Below are positions 33,183-50,673 of a stretch of 64,000 nt of DNA, in pieces. How positions within the stretch are numbered: position 1 is the stretch's first letter; every line of letters begins with the position of its first letter. The notes under the pieces were generated by a model. That model did no database searches, was not told the DNA's origin, and worked only from the letters and a program-made list of their open reading frames with translations. A program made the position numbers and the translations under genes. The stretch covers positions 33,259 to 97,258 of the forward strand of contig NZ_JAKSYM010000091.1 of assembly GCF_022829545.1 (NCBI RefSeq), written 5' to 3'. This DNA comes from Methylobacterium sp. J-030. GTDB taxonomy: Bacteria > Pseudomonadota > Alphaproteobacteria > Rhizobiales > Beijerinckiaceae.

Positions 33183-34055
33183 ATGTTGCTGGATTGGGAC
33201 ACGTTCCGCTTCGTGAAGGCGGTCGCCGAGCGGGGCGGCCTGACGGCGGCCGCGGCGCAGCTCGGGATCAATCACTCGACCGCGTTCCGCAGGCTCACCG
33301 CCCTCGAGACGAAGCTCGAAGCGCGGCTATTCGAACGCTTGCGGACCGGCTACGTGCCGACCGCCTGCGGCCAAGCCATGGTCGAGGCGGCGAACCGGAT
33401 CGAGGCCGAGGTCACCCGGTTCGAGCGCACGGCGGCGGGGCGGGGCGATATCCCGTCGGGAGAGCTGCGCGTGACGACGCCAGCGAGCTTCGCGGCGGAC
33501 CTGCTGATGCCGATCCTGGCAGATTTCGCCGTGCGCTATCCCGAAATCCGGATCGCGCTGATCCTGGCCGAGGCGGCGCTCAACCTGTCGCGCCGGGACG
33601 CCGACGTGGCGATCCGGGCCAGCCGCGACCCGAGCGAGACCCTGGTCGGACGCCGCCTCGCCACGGTCGCCTGGGGCCTCTACGGCCGGGTCGACCGGGA
33701 TTTTGGCGATCTCGCCCGCGAAGCCTGGGTCAGCCCCGATTCCAGCGTCGCGGGCGGCTCATTCACCCGGTTCGTGGCGGAGCAGACGGCGGTGGATCGC
33801 GTCAGGTTGTGGATCAACACGGTCACGGGGCTCGAAGATGCGATCGCGGCAGGGATCGGGATCGGCCCCCTGCCCTGCTTCTCGGCCGACGCCAACCCCG
33901 CCCTGCGCCGCCTGTCGGGGCCGCATCCGGAACTCGGGGCCGATCTCTGGGTGCTGACGCATCCGGACCTGCGTCACGCGGCCCGGGTTCGGGTCTTCAT
34001 GGAGCACATCGCCGAGGCGATCCTGCCCCTGCGGCCGCGCTTCGAAGGAAGCTGA
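33183..34055 (+). CDS. LysR-family transcriptional regulator
   Basis: The 290-residue regulator has an N-terminal winged helix (FVKAVAERGGLTAAAAQLGI, then NHSTAFRRLTALE) and a C-terminal substrate-binding domain (residues about 85-285). ATG 33183 is used because it has an AAGGGG site; ATG 33168 lies in a palindrome. Divergent placement suggests it controls wrbA in response to a quinone or redox-related effector, which is inference. Confidence 0.9.
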   Translation: MLLDWDTFRFVKAVAERGGLTAAAAQLGINHSTAFRRLTALETKLEARLFERLRTGYVPTACGQAMVEAANRIEAEVTRFERTAAGRGDIPSGELRVTTPASFAADLLMPILADFAVRYPEIRIALILAEAALNLSRRDADVAIRASRDPSETLVGRRLATVAWGLYGRVDRDFGDLAREAWVSPDSSVAGGSFTRFVAEQTAVDRVRLWINTVTGLEDAIAAGIGIGPLPCFSADANPALRRLSGPHPELGADLWVLTHPDLRHAARVRVFMEHIAEAILPLRPRFEGS

Positions 34056-34061
34056 TCCGCC

Positions 34062-34535
34062 TCAGCGGATCTCCACCACCTCGACCTCGTGGCCGTTCAC
34101 CTCGACCACGTCGCCCACCGTCTTACCGGTGATCGCCCGAGCGAGCGGCGCCACGTAGGAGATCGATCCCTTGTGCGGATCGGCCTCGTCCTCGCCGACG
34201 ATGTGGAAGGTCTGGCGGGTCTCCTTGCCGGACTCGTCGACGCGCAGGACCGTAACGGTCGAGCCGAACTGCACGGTGTCGCCACCCTTCGCCTCGAAGA
34301 GTTGGGCCGTGTTCTTGCGCGCCGCCCAGTAGCGCAGGTCGCGCCCGATCCGGGAATCCTCCGCCTTGTCGGTCGGATCCAGCGAGGCGACCTCCTTCTC
34401 CAGCCGTGCAACCTCGGCCTCGATCTGGGCCAGGCCCTCCGGGGTGACGAAGTTGGTATGGGGCGAGATCGGCCGGTCGGGGAGGTTCTCGAACGCTTCC
34501 CCGCCCTCGGGCTCTTTGACGAATGCGACGCTCAT
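34062..34535 (-). CDS. Transcription elongation factor GreA/GreB family
   Basis: The 157-residue factor has the N-terminal coiled coil (TPEGLAQIEAEVARLEKEVA) that enters the RNA polymerase secondary channel and the C-terminal FKBP-like domain (FGSTVTVLRVDESGKE to GKTVGDVVEVNGHEVEVVEI). It stimulates cleavage of backtracked RNA. The extended N-terminus of about 30 residues before the coiled coil resembles GreB-like variants. It is 48 bp upstream-adjacent to the acuI gene in the same direction. Confidence 0.9.
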   Translation of the reverse strand: MSVAFVKEPEGGEAFENLPDRPISPHTNFVTPEGLAQIEAEVARLEKEVASLDPTDKAEDSRIGRDLRYWAARKNTAQLFEAKGGDTVQFGSTVTVLRVDESGKETRQTFHIVGEDEADPHKGSISYVAPLARAITGKTVGDVVEVNGHEVEVVEIR

Positions 34536-34582
34536 GAGCGAGATAACACGCTGCCTGCGGCGCAGGTTCCGGCAACCCGCGG

Positions 34583-35569
34583 CTACGCCACCGCCACCAC
34601 GATCCGCCCCCGGACCCTTCCAGCGAGGATCTCCTCGCCGAGCCGTCCTACCTCCTCCAAGGGGACCTTGCTGGTCATCGCGGCGAGCTTGCCGAGATCG
34701 AGGTCGCGGGCGAGCCGGGCCCAGGCCTCGCGACGCTTCGGCTGCGGGGTGGTGACGCTGTTGATGCCCAGAAGCGCGACGCCGCGCAGGATGAACGGCG
34801 CGACCGAGGTCGGCAGATCCATGCCCTGCGCCAGTCCGCAGGCCGCGACGGCACCGTCGGCCCGGGTCTGTGCCAGCACGTTGGCGAGTGTGGTCGAGCC
34901 GACCGCATCGACGCCGGCGGCCCAGCGCTCCTTGCCGAGCGGCTTGCCGGGCTTCGACAGTTCCGCCCGGTCGAGGATCTCGGCGGCGCCGAGGTTTTTC
35001 AGATACGCGCTCTCGCCGTCCCGCCCGGTCGAGGCGATGACGTGCCAGCCGGCCCGCGCGAGCAGCGCCACCGCCACCGAGCCGACGCCGCCCGAGGCGC
35101 CCGTGACGATCACCGGGCCATGGTCGGGCTTCACCCCGTGGGCGTCGAGCGCCATGCAGCACAGCATCGCGGTGTAGCCCGCGGTGCCGACCGCCATGGC
35201 CTGTTCGGGGGTGAGCCCGTCGGGCAACGGCACCAGCCAGTCGCCCTTCACCCGGGCGCGCTGCGCGTAGGCGCCGAGATGCGTCTCGCCGACGCCCCAG
35301 CCGGTGAGCACCACGGCATCGCCCGGCTTGTACGCGGGATGATCCGAGCGCTCGACGATCCCGGAGAAGTCGATGCCTGGGATCATCGGGAAGCGGCGCA
35401 CCACCGGGGATGTGCCGGTGAGCGCGAGGCCGTCCTTGTAGTTGAGGGTCGAGTGCGTCACCCGGACGGTGACGTCGCCGTCCATCAGGTCGGCCTCGTC
35501 GAAATCCCGGAATGCGAGGCTCTGGCCGGCCTCGCCCTTCTCGACCACCCAGGCCTTGAACGTCCCCAT
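34583..35569 (-). CDS. acuI: Acrylyl-CoA reductase (NADPH), AcuI-type MDR oxidoreductase
   Basis: The 328-residue zinc-free medium-chain reductase starts at ATG 35569 after GGGAGGGG. The N-terminal catalytic domain has NYKDGLALTG and FPMIPGIDFSG; the NADPH-binding motif is VTGASGGVGSVAVALLARAGW. AcuI reduces toxic acrylyl-CoA to propionyl-CoA and in Methylobacterium relatives links to propionyl/methylmalonyl metabolism. The YhdH/AcuI family match is strong, the exact substrate inferred. Confidence 0.88.
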   Translation of the reverse strand: MGTFKAWVVEKGEAGQSLAFRDFDEADLMDGDVTVRVTHSTLNYKDGLALTGTSPVVRRFPMIPGIDFSGIVERSDHPAYKPGDAVVLTGWGVGETHLGAYAQRARVKGDWLVPLPDGLTPEQAMAVGTAGYTAMLCCMALDAHGVKPDHGPVIVTGASGGVGSVAVALLARAGWHVIASTGRDGESAYLKNLGAAEILDRAELSKPGKPLGKERWAAGVDAVGSTTLANVLAQTRADGAVAACGLAQGMDLPTSVAPFILRGVALLGINSVTTPQPKRREAWARLARDLDLGKLAAMTSKVPLEEVGRLGEEILAGRVRGRIVVAVA

Positions 35570-35636
35570 CGTCCCCTCCCGTGTTCGGCGAAGAGGTGTC
35601 GCCGGGACGCCCGGAATCAAGGTCGCGGGGCGCGCG

Positions 35637-36230
35637 TCAGTACCCTTCGTACTGGCTGCCGTAGGTGAAGCCGAGGGCGACGCCGAGATCCGACGAGCTG
35701 GCGCCGGTCATGCCGACGGCGTCCGGAATCGAGCCGATCAGCGGGCCGCCATAGGAAGCGGGAGCGTAGCCGTACCCGCCCCCATATCCGCCGCCGACCG
35801 GAACCCAGCCGGCCCGGGCGGGCGCCACGCGGACGCGGCGGCTCACGCTGGCGTATTCCGGCGGGATCGTCTCGGGGATCGACTGCGCGGGGCGGACCAC
35901 CACGGTCCGGGTGCGCACGGCGAAGCGCGGCGGCGTGGTCACCCAGCAGCCGATCAGCTCGCCGCCGGGGCCGCGGCTCGTCTGCCAGAACCGGCCGCCC
36001 GGCGAGACCATCACGTTCTCCGTCACGGTGTCGTAGACCGGCGGCACGGTGCGGTAGACGGTGCGCGACGGGCGCACCAGCACGGTCTCCTGCACCGTGT
36101 CGTAGACCGGCGGCATGACCACGTGGCGGTAGCAGGCGCTGCCGTAGCAGCCGCCGGCCTGGGCGGGTGCGGCGAGGAGCAGGCCGCCGAGGGCGGCGAG
36201 AACGAGGGTGCTGGCGACCGGCGCGGTCAT
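35637..36230 (-). CDS. Secreted repeat protein
   Basis: The 197-residue product starts at ATG 36230 with GAGG. It has a signal peptide ending AQA-GG (residues 1-25). Residues about 38-90 contain two copies of a PPVYDTV-[QT]-E-[TN]-V-[LM]-V repeat, and the C-terminus is Gly/Tyr-rich (YGGGYGYAPASYGG). This architecture is common among envelope proteins of Methylobacterium; function is unknown. Confidence 0.75.
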   Translation of the reverse strand: MTAPVASTLVLAALGGLLLAAPAQAGGCYGSACYRHVVMPPVYDTVQETVLVRPSRTVYRTVPPVYDTVTENVMVSPGGRFWQTSRGPGGELIGCWVTTPPRFAVRTRTVVVRPAQSIPETIPPEYASVSRRVRVAPARAGWVPVGGGYGGGYGYAPASYGGPLIGSIPDAVGMTGASSSDLGVALGFTYGSQYEGY

Positions 36231-36442
36231 GGAAATCCTCTGGTACGCAATACGGCGGATGGGACCGCGAAGGCGGCACCCGTCTCGACGTACCAGAGGC
36301 CAGACTCGTTGCCCTGCGCGCAAGCTTTATCGAAAACGAAGGTAAAATTAACCCTTGGTTTCGACTGCTTAAGCGTCGCCTACCTAGGTAGAATTGCACG
36401 GTTCCGCATCAGGATTTCTTACAAAATCCGGTCGAGACACGA

Positions 36443-37648
36443 TCAGGTCTGACCGGCCTTGAGCTGGTAGAAGATGTGCCGGCCGATCACGTCCATCTTG
36501 CGCAGGCGTCGGGCCCAGCCCGGCCGCACGTAGTCGGCATGGTAATGGGTGGCGGCGCCGACCTCGGCGAGGTAGGTCCGACCCTCGATCACCGAACGGG
36601 CGATCCGGGTGGCGGTTTCCCAGGCGCCGGCATCGGTGATGCGCAGCGACTTGCCCTCGCAGGCGAAGGAGAACTGGCAGCCCATGTAGTGGTGCCGGTT
36701 CTGGTAGACGACGCCGCAGACGCTGCTTGGATACAGGCCGCTCTTCACGCGGTTCAGCACGACCTGGGCGACGGCGGCCTGACCGGCCTCAGGCTCGCTG
36801 CGGGCCTCGAAGTAGACCGCCTCGGACAGGCAGCGCTGCTCCTTATCGAGGGAGTCCGGATCGATCAGGTCGGCGTAGCGCCGGCGGGCATCCTCCGGGA
36901 CCGGCTGGGCGCTGTCGGGACGCTCGGTGCGGATCGCGAAATCGGGCAGCGCAAGGCTTGCGGCCGCGACCTCGATGGGGATCGCGTCGGCCGGGGCCGG
37001 CGTGGTCGACGACAGAGCCACGGCGCGGGGTACCGGCGGCGTCGAGCCGTCGAAGCGCGCGGGGTCGCCGTCCTCGGTAAGATCGGCGGTGCCCTCGCCC
37101 GTGGAGGCGGCGCTGCCGGCGCCCGTGGTCAGACCGAGATCGGGGACGGGCTGGAAGGCGGCCTCAGGCTCGGATTGGGGGTCCCAGACGGCGGAGCCCT
37201 GCGTGAGCACGCCCGTGACGCTGCCGGTGACATCGCCGAACACCAGAGCGGCGCCGGTCTCGCGGAGGTTCACGGCGCGGCGGGCGAAGCTCTCGGCGGG
37301 CGGGCGGGCCGGGTTACCCTTGTCCGCGCGCTGCACGACGGGGAAGACGTGCGCGCCGGTCTTGAATACCGCCCGGGGCGGCTCGTCGCCCAGGCGGCGC
37401 AGAGCGGAGCCGATCAGCAGGGTGCCGGGCGGCAGGGGCGGAACCGTATCAGCGTCGATCAGGCCGAGGCGGCTCGATCCGAGGGCGTTCTCCGTGCCGG
37501 CATCGGCGGTGAACGACACCAAGAGGCCGAGGCCGACCATCCAGGGCGTCAGCGCCGCCGAGAGCCAGCGCAGGCTCGATTCCCGTCGTCCTCGTCTCGT
37601 GCCCACGACGCCCGACCCGTACTCACGCACCCGAACCGGCCCCAGCAT
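36443..37648 (-). CDS. SleB-type cell wall hydrolase
   Basis: The 401-residue protein has an N-terminal membrane anchor or uncleaved signal (residues about 28-50), a long low-complexity periplasmic linker and a C-terminal hydrolase domain (about 270-400) with CLSEAVYFEARSEPEAGQAA, NRVKSGLYPSSVCGVVYQN and ATHYHADYVRPGW, as in SleB/CwlJ lytic enzymes. It probably cuts peptidoglycan in cell-wall remodelling. It is just downstream of rpoC but separated by a terminator and 250 bp. Confidence 0.85.
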   Translation of the reverse strand: MLGPVRVREYGSGVVGTRRGRRESSLRWLSAALTPWMVGLGLLVSFTADAGTENALGSSRLGLIDADTVPPLPPGTLLIGSALRRLGDEPPRAVFKTGAHVFPVVQRADKGNPARPPAESFARRAVNLRETGAALVFGDVTGSVTGVLTQGSAVWDPQSEPEAAFQPVPDLGLTTGAGSAASTGEGTADLTEDGDPARFDGSTPPVPRAVALSSTTPAPADAIPIEVAAASLALPDFAIRTERPDSAQPVPEDARRRYADLIDPDSLDKEQRCLSEAVYFEARSEPEAGQAAVAQVVLNRVKSGLYPSSVCGVVYQNRHHYMGCQFSFACEGKSLRITDAGAWETATRIARSVIEGRTYLAEVGAATHYHADYVRPGWARRLRKMDVIGRHIFYQLKAGQT

Positions 37649-37900
37649 CCCCGTTTCCAGGGTGTTTCCGGGGCCGCCTCAGATTTATCGCCCGGTATGG
37701 TTGAGCGGCCGTTAAGGCCGATCGGTTGCGCCTGTCTCGATACGGTTTCCGTTTGAACGCTGCGGTCGACGCGTCCCGCCCCGTCATCGCGAGCAGAGCA
37801 GGGTGACCCAGGACAGCCGGACGTCGGCAAGCGTGGCGCCGCCCTGGATTGCTTCGCTTGGCTCACGAAGACGGCGCCGTTGAGGAAGGCTCGCACCCAA

Positions 37901-37927
37901 AGAAAAGGGCGGCCCGAAGGCCGCCCT
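37901..37927 (-). terminator. Terminator of the rplJL-rpoBC operon
   Basis: On the minus strand AGGGCGGCC, loop TTCG and GGCCGCCCT form a 9-bp hairpin followed by TTTCTTT, 27 bp beyond the rpoC stop. Confidence 0.92.
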
Positions 37928-37953
37928 CTGTCATCTCACGAATGCCGGTTGCC

Positions 37954-42165
<4,212 letters not shown>

Positions 42166-42335
42166 GATCCGCTCCCTGTTGACGCCGACAGCCCTGCGCC
42201 AGGGCCGCCGCGTACCGAATGCATCCGACGCCGCGCCCTGCTCGGGCGCCGCTGGCCGTCATCGTCGGAGGCCCCGCCCCTCCGTGCTCGACCGTGGCGG
42301 CGCTCGGCCGCCACGGGAGGTTGTTCGCGGCTCTC

Positions 42336-46460
<4,125 letters not shown>

Positions 46461-46615
46461 GTGACCTCGCTCCTACCCGCGTGCCTCGCGCCCGGGGAAG
46501 CGTCCCTGGAAGGACCTCCCGCGCCGGGCCGTGACGCGCGCCCCGCCGGGCCGCGCCACCGAACGTAAATCTCGTTTCCAATCCCTCGCGGGACCGTCCG
46601 CCGAAGCGGCCTAAA

Positions 46616-46640
46616 GCCCGCGGGCGTTGCACCCGCGGGC
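46616..46640 (-). promoter_or_regulatory. rplL-rpoB intergenic attenuator-like hairpin
   Basis: GCCCGCGGG (46616-46624) and CCCGCGGGC (46632-46640) form a perfect 9-bp stem with a 7-base loop; on the minus strand it is followed by TTTAGG. The place matches the partial attenuator between rplL and rpoB in other bacteria, which lowers polymerase subunit synthesis relative to ribosomal protein. Confidence 0.6.
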
Positions 46641-46706
46641 TCCGGTCACGACAGGCTCACCGGGAGCCTCCGTGGGGTGATGGGCCGGGACCGGCCCATC
46701 GTCGGC

Positions 46707-47090
46707 TTACTTGAGCTCGACCTTGGCGCCAGCCTTCTCCAGCTGGGCCTTGAGCTTCTCGGCCTCGTCCTTGGACACGGCCTCCTTGACGGGCTTCGGC
46801 GCGCCCTCGACGAGGTCCTTGGCTTCCTTGAGGCCCAGCCCGGTGATCGCGCGGACCTCCTTGATGACCTCGATCTTCTTGTCGCCGGCGGCGGCGAGCA
46901 TGACCGTGAACTCGGTCTGCTCCTCGACGGCGGCGGCGGCGCCACCGGCGGCCGGGCCGGCGGCCACGGCGACGGCAGCAGCGGCGGAGACGCCCCACTT
47001 CTCTTCGAGCATCTTGGCCAGGTCGGCGGCCTCGAGAACGGTCAGCGAGGACAGGTCGTCGACGAGCTTGGCAAGATCAGCCATTTTCAA
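46707..47090 (-). CDS. rplL: 50S ribosomal protein L7/L12
   Basis: The 127-residue stalk protein has the N-terminal dimerisation domain ([20 protein letters not shown]), an Ala/Gly hinge (about residues 38-55) and the C-terminal factor-binding domain with [20 protein letters not shown]. Multiple copies on L10 recruit translation factors. It follows rplJ after 43 bp. Confidence 0.99.
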   Translation of the reverse strand: MKMADLAKLVDDLSSLTVLEAADLAKMLEEKWGVSAAAAVAVAAGPAAGGAAAAVEEQTEFTVMLAAAGDKKIEVIKEVRAITGLGLKEAKDLVEGAPKPVKEAVSKDEAEKLKAQLEKAGAKVELK

Positions 47091-47133
47091 TTCCTCTCAG
47101 ATATCGGTTCGAACGGGTGATTTTTGAAGGGCC

Positions 47134-47652
47134 TCAGGCGGCCTCGTCCTTCTTGGCATAGGCTCCGAACACACGGGCGAGCTTGGCCGCCGGCGCGTTG
47201 ACGACCTGAGCGATCTTGGTCGCGGGCGCCTGCACGAGGCCCACGATCTTGGCGCGCAGTTCGTCGAGGGACGGGAGCGAGGCGAGGGCCTTCACGCCGT
47301 CCGGGTTCAGGGCGGTCTTCCCCATCGCGCCGCCGAGGATCACGAGCTTCTCGTTCACCTTGGCGAAATCGACCGCGACCTTGGCGGCTGCGACCGGATC
47401 GCCGGAATAGGCGAGCAGGGTCGGGCCCTTCAGGAGCGGCTTGATGGAGGCGACGTCCGTGCCATCGAGTGCGATGCCGGCGAGGCTGTTCTTGGCGACC
47501 TTCACGGTGGCGCCGGCCTGCTTCATCTGCGTGCGCAGCTTCTGCATGTCGGCGACCGTGAGGCCCTTGTAGTGGGCCACGACGACGACGGCGCTCTGAT
47601 TGAACACGCCGTTGAGCGTCGAGACGAGATCAGCTTTTGCTGTCCGGTCCAC
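47134..47652 (-). CDS. rplJ: 50S ribosomal protein L10
   Basis: The 172-residue stalk base protein starts at GTG 47652, with GGAGAGAG upstream; the normal family N-terminus ([16 protein letters not shown]) begins there. It binds 23S rRNA and L7/L12 dimers through its C-terminal helix. It normally represses its own leader. Unusually, the gene does not follow rplA directly: 3.4 kb with a GIY-YIG gene, hpnP-like gene and a parDE pair intervene. Confidence 0.98.
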   Translation of the reverse strand: MDRTAKADLVSTLNGVFNQSAVVVVAHYKGLTVADMQKLRTQMKQAGATVKVAKNSLAGIALDGTDVASIKPLLKGPTLLAYSGDPVAAAKVAVDFAKVNEKLVILGGAMGKTALNPDGVKALASLPSLDELRAKIVGLVQAPATKIAQVVNAPAAKLARVFGAYAKKDEAA

Positions 47653-48066
47653 TGGGCTCTCTCCGGTTGGCGGAACCCGAATTCGGGTCCGCCGGTTGCA
47701 CATGCCGCCCGGACGTGATCTCGGCCGTAAGACCGAGAACGTCCGAACGACGCTTCGCGGCCCTGTCCCCGCGCGCACCCTTCCGGGCCGCTTCGGGCGA
47801 GTGGGTTCAAACCGACATCCTCTCCGCGGCGTGCGCCGAGGCGAGGCGTAGTGAATTCGGTCTTCCCCGTCTGTGCAGGCTGGGAGATTAAGCCGGCGAA
47901 CCGGCACCTGCAGTCTCGGACAGGACATGGCCGGACGAGGCTCCGCGGGGCTCGTTGCCCTCTGGATCCTGCCGGCCAGTGCCACCCGGTTGCCCGGGCG
48001 ACATTTCGAGCGGAAACCGGCCGATCGGCCGTCTCCTTCCGTGAGGGTGAAATGCGTGAGGCGCGG
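47653..48066 (-). promoter_or_regulatory. Long untranslated leader of rplJ
   Basis: About 410 nt lie between the promoter-like element at 48,067-48,095 and the rplJ start, without a supportable gene. In other bacteria L10(L12)4 binds such a leader to control the operon. GC-rich potential stems such as ACGAG/CTCGT near 47,940 are visible, but the exact L10 site was not identified. Confidence 0.5.
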
Positions 48067-48095
48067 TGTATAGAGCCTAGCAAGCCGCCTGCCAA
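48067..48095 (-). promoter_or_regulatory. Strong housekeeping promoter for rplJL-rpoBC
   Basis: On the minus strand TTGGCA (48095-48090) and TATACA (48072-48067) are spaced by 17 bp, a near-consensus sigma-70 promoter. It lies just past the parE stop and gives the operon its own transcription start independent of rplKA. Confidence 0.7.
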
Positions 48096-48171
48096 GGGCC
48101 GAAGCGCGACTTTTCCGCCGCAGGCAAGGGGTTGTAGGCGGTCGCCGAGCCTCCCTCGCACGCCACGGTAC

Positions 48172-48474
48172 TCAGGCCTGACTGAGCAGCGCATCGACGT
48201 CGCGTCCACGATAGAGGATACGCAGGACATCGATACGCGTCTCGCGCAGGGCATACGCGATGACGACGCAGCGCTCGAAGGCGACGAGCCTCAAGCCGGG
48301 CCTGAGATCGTCCCGGGCACGCCCCGCCTTGGGAAGTCGGGAGAGCGACTCGCAACGGCCCCGAATCCGACGGATGAAGGCGATCGCCCGTTCCGGGCTA
48401 TCGGCGGCGATATAGTCGTAAATGGATTCGAGATCCGCCAGGGCCTCCGGCTGGAGAATGACCTCAAGGCTCAC
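48172..48474 (-). CDS. parE: RelE/ParE-family toxin
   Basis: The 100-residue protein (GTG 48474) matches ParE/RelE toxins: LQPEALADLESIYDYIAADS at the N-terminus, an IRRIRGRCESLSRLPKAGRA region and the C-terminal ALRETRIDVLRILYRGRDV. ParE toxins poison DNA gyrase, RelE types cleave mRNA; the family cannot be fixed further by eye. Its start overlaps the antitoxin stop by 11 bp, the normal antitoxin-first order. Confidence 0.88.
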   Translation of the reverse strand: MSLEVILQPEALADLESIYDYIAADSPERAIAFIRRIRGRCESLSRLPKAGRARDDLRPGLRLVAFERCVVIAYALRETRIDVLRILYRGRDVDALLSQA

Positions 48475-48733
48475 CGCCGTTGCTCACCCGACGTGCGTGC
48501 CGCTCTTCCAGCCGATCGAATGCGACAGCGACGCTGAATCCGGGTTGAGGATCATCGAAGGCAGCCACGATCGAAGACAGAAGCTGGTCGCGATGCTCAG
48601 CCCGAGTCGCGAGGTCCTCCTCCAAGAGGCGCAATCCGGCGGCGATCACCTCGGATGGATCCCGAAAGCGGCCGGCCTCGATTTGGCTTCGCACGAAGTG
48701 GTCGAGGTCGGGGGTCAGGTCGATCACGGCCAT
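48464..48733 (-). CDS. parD: ParD-type antitoxin
   Basis: The 89-residue protein (ATG 48733, GGAAG site six bases upstream) has a ribbon-helix-helix start (MAVIDLTPDLDHFVRSQIEA) with GRFRDPSEVIAAGLRLLEED, typical of ParD/CopG antitoxins, and a disordered C-terminal tail that would wrap the toxin. It should repress its own operon. The pair lies inside the normally conserved rplA-rplJ interval. Confidence 0.88.
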   Translation of the reverse strand: MAVIDLTPDLDHFVRSQIEAGRFRDPSEVIAAGLRLLEEDLATRAEHRDQLLSSIVAAFDDPQPGFSVAVAFDRLEERHARRVSNGGEP

Positions 48734-48768
48734 ACCGAACTTCCGCATCCGATAGCGAGACTGCCAGG

Positions 48769-50424
48769 CTATGCTGCCTCGCGCTCCGGCACCAGCTTGC
48801 GCCGCGCCGCCTCCCACCAGCTCCGGTCGCGGGCGGCCTTCTCGGCTTCCTTCGCCTCCGCGGCCTTGGCGGCGTAGAAGGACGCGTTGTGCTCGCCGCG
48901 CAGGGCCTCGCGGGTGAAGCGGATCAGGTGGTGGGCCACGAAGCCCATGTTGAACACCGCCTCGATCTGCCCGCGCTTCAGGGCATAGCCCGCAGCACTC
49001 CAGAACGGCTTGCGATAGTCGGAAAAAATCCCGACCCGGGTAATGATATTGAAGCCCAGGATCAGGCCCCGGCGCAGGTTGGTGAAGGTCAGCTTGCCCG
49101 CCGTCGGCGTGGTGATGCGGTTCGGGTAGGTCACCGCGCACTGGTGCTTGAACCGCTCGAAGATGTTTTCGGGCGTGTAGGCATGCGCGATAGCCCGCCG
49201 CCAGCTGCTCACGACGGTATCGTGCGGGCGCTTGAACAGGACGTTCGATTCGAGGCTGGCATCGTGGATGAGCCGGCCCTCGCGCGTGAGCCGGTCCCAG
49301 AGCGGAGTCTTGGGCAGGGCCTGGAGCAGGTTGATGGTCAGGACCGGGATCGCCGAGCGGTCGATGAAGTCGATCAGGTTCTGCTCGGATTTGTCGGTGT
49401 CGGAATCCAGCCCCAGGATGATGCCCGAGGTGACTTCCAGCCCGTAGGAATTCAGGGTCTCGATCGCCTCGTACATCGGCACGGCGGCGTTGTGGGTCTT
49501 GTCGATGCCCTTAAGCGCCTCCGCCTCCGGGGTCTCGATGCCGACGAACACGGTCATGAAGTTCGCCTGCCGCATCAGCTCGAGGATCTCGGGCTGCTTG
49601 GCCATGTTCAGCGTCGCCTCGCAGGCGAACTGCAGCGGGTAGTTGTTCTTCTTCTGCCATTCCACGAGGTGCGGCAGCATCTCGCGGGTCGCCTTGCGGT
49701 TGGCAATGAAGTTGTCGTCCACGAAGTAGACCACCGCCGGATGGCCGGGCTGGCTGATGATGGCGTCGAGCTCGGCGCACATCTGCTCGGGGCTCTTCAG
49801 GCGCGGCTGGCGGCCGTAGAGCTGCGGGATGTCGCAGAACTCGCAGCGATACGGGCAGCCCGAGGAGAATTGCAGCGAGCCGATCAGGTAGCGCTTGAGC
49901 GGCGCCGCCTCGTAGGCGGGGGCCGGGAAGTCCGAGAGCGCGAGCCGGTCCTTCGTCTCCAGCACCACCTGGGCGGGCGGCGGGGTCAGGTCGGCGTCGA
50001 GGCGCGCGATGAGCTGGTCGGTGGCGTCGCCGATCTCGCCGATATGGAGGTAGTCGAAGTCGCCGTACTTCTCCGGGGCGCCCGAGACCGAGGGGCCGCC
50101 GAGCACCGTCACCCTGCCAGCCGCGCAAGCACGGTCGCGGATGTCGTGGATCTGCGCCTCCTGGATGTGCATCCCCGAGACGAACACCGCGTCGGCCCAG
50201 GCGAAGTCGGCCGGGCCCGCGCGGCGGATATTCTCATCGATGAACCGGCATTCCCAGGCCTCCGGCATGTAGGCCGCGATCAGCAGCAGCCCCTGCGGCG
50301 GCATGAACGCCTTCACCCCGCCCATCAACGGATAGGCGTGGGAGAATGTCCCGAAGGACGGCGTGTAGGCGGGGAAGACGCACAGGATGCGTCGCTTGGA
50401 GGAGACCGTCAGGGTGCATCGCAT
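48769..50424 (-). CDS. hpnP: B12-binding radical SAM protein, probable hopanoid C-2 methylase
   Basis: The 551-residue enzyme has an N-terminal cobalamin-binding-type domain (residues about 10-150, with FVSGMHIQEAQIHDI and the LHIGEIGDATDQLIARLDAD segment) and a radical SAM core with Cys190, Cys194 and Cys197 (CPYRCEFC). A DUF4070-like C-terminus follows. It matches remembered HpnP sequences along its length better than it matches the paralogue at 25,898. HpnP adds a methyl group to C-2 of hopanoids, which Methylobacterium is known to make. No other hopanoid gene is nearby, so the assignment depends on sequence recall. Confidence 0.65.
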   Translation of the reverse strand: MRCTLTVSSKRRILCVFPAYTPSFGTFSHAYPLMGGVKAFMPPQGLLLIAAYMPEAWECRFIDENIRRAGPADFAWADAVFVSGMHIQEAQIHDIRDRACAAGRVTVLGGPSVSGAPEKYGDFDYLHIGEIGDATDQLIARLDADLTPPPAQVVLETKDRLALSDFPAPAYEAAPLKRYLIGSLQFSSGCPYRCEFCDIPQLYGRQPRLKSPEQMCAELDAIISQPGHPAVVYFVDDNFIANRKATREMLPHLVEWQKKNNYPLQFACEATLNMAKQPEILELMRQANFMTVFVGIETPEAEALKGIDKTHNAAVPMYEAIETLNSYGLEVTSGIILGLDSDTDKSEQNLIDFIDRSAIPVLTINLLQALPKTPLWDRLTREGRLIHDASLESNVLFKRPHDTVVSSWRRAIAHAYTPENIFERFKHQCAVTYPNRITTPTAGKLTFTNLRRGLILGFNIITRVGIFSDYRKPFWSAAGYALKRGQIEAVFNMGFVAHHLIRFTREALRGEHNASFYAAKAAEAKEAEKAARDRSWWEAARRKLVPEREAA

Positions 50425-50504
50425 GGCGGCCTATCTAGCACAGCCATGCGCGTTGGCGCCCCCCTTCACCGTTAAGAATGGCGTGAGGAAAGTGGCGCCT
50501 CTGT

Positions 50505-50673
50505 CGCGGCGACTCGTGTGCTGGGTCCCGGGTCGCATTCCGCTGGCGCTCCATGCGCCCGGGAAAGGGTGGGTGTTTCATCCTGCACCACCCTTTCCCG
50601 GACAGGTGCAGCGACAGCGGAACCTGATCCGGGATCTAGCACAAGACTCGCCGCGAAGCGGCTCATCAGACCA
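50505..50673. repeat. Long-hairpin repeat, family shared with 60,481
   Basis: A perfect 14-bp stem CCGGGAAAGGGTGG (50559-50572) with its complement (50588-50601) is extended by imperfectly paired arms (TGCTGGGTCCCGGGT against ATCCGGGATCTAGCA). The right part (50594-50673) resembles 60,481-60,550, sharing GACTCGCC and GCAGCGG or GAAGCGG blocks at the same spacing, so a repeat family is likely. Confidence 0.6.
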
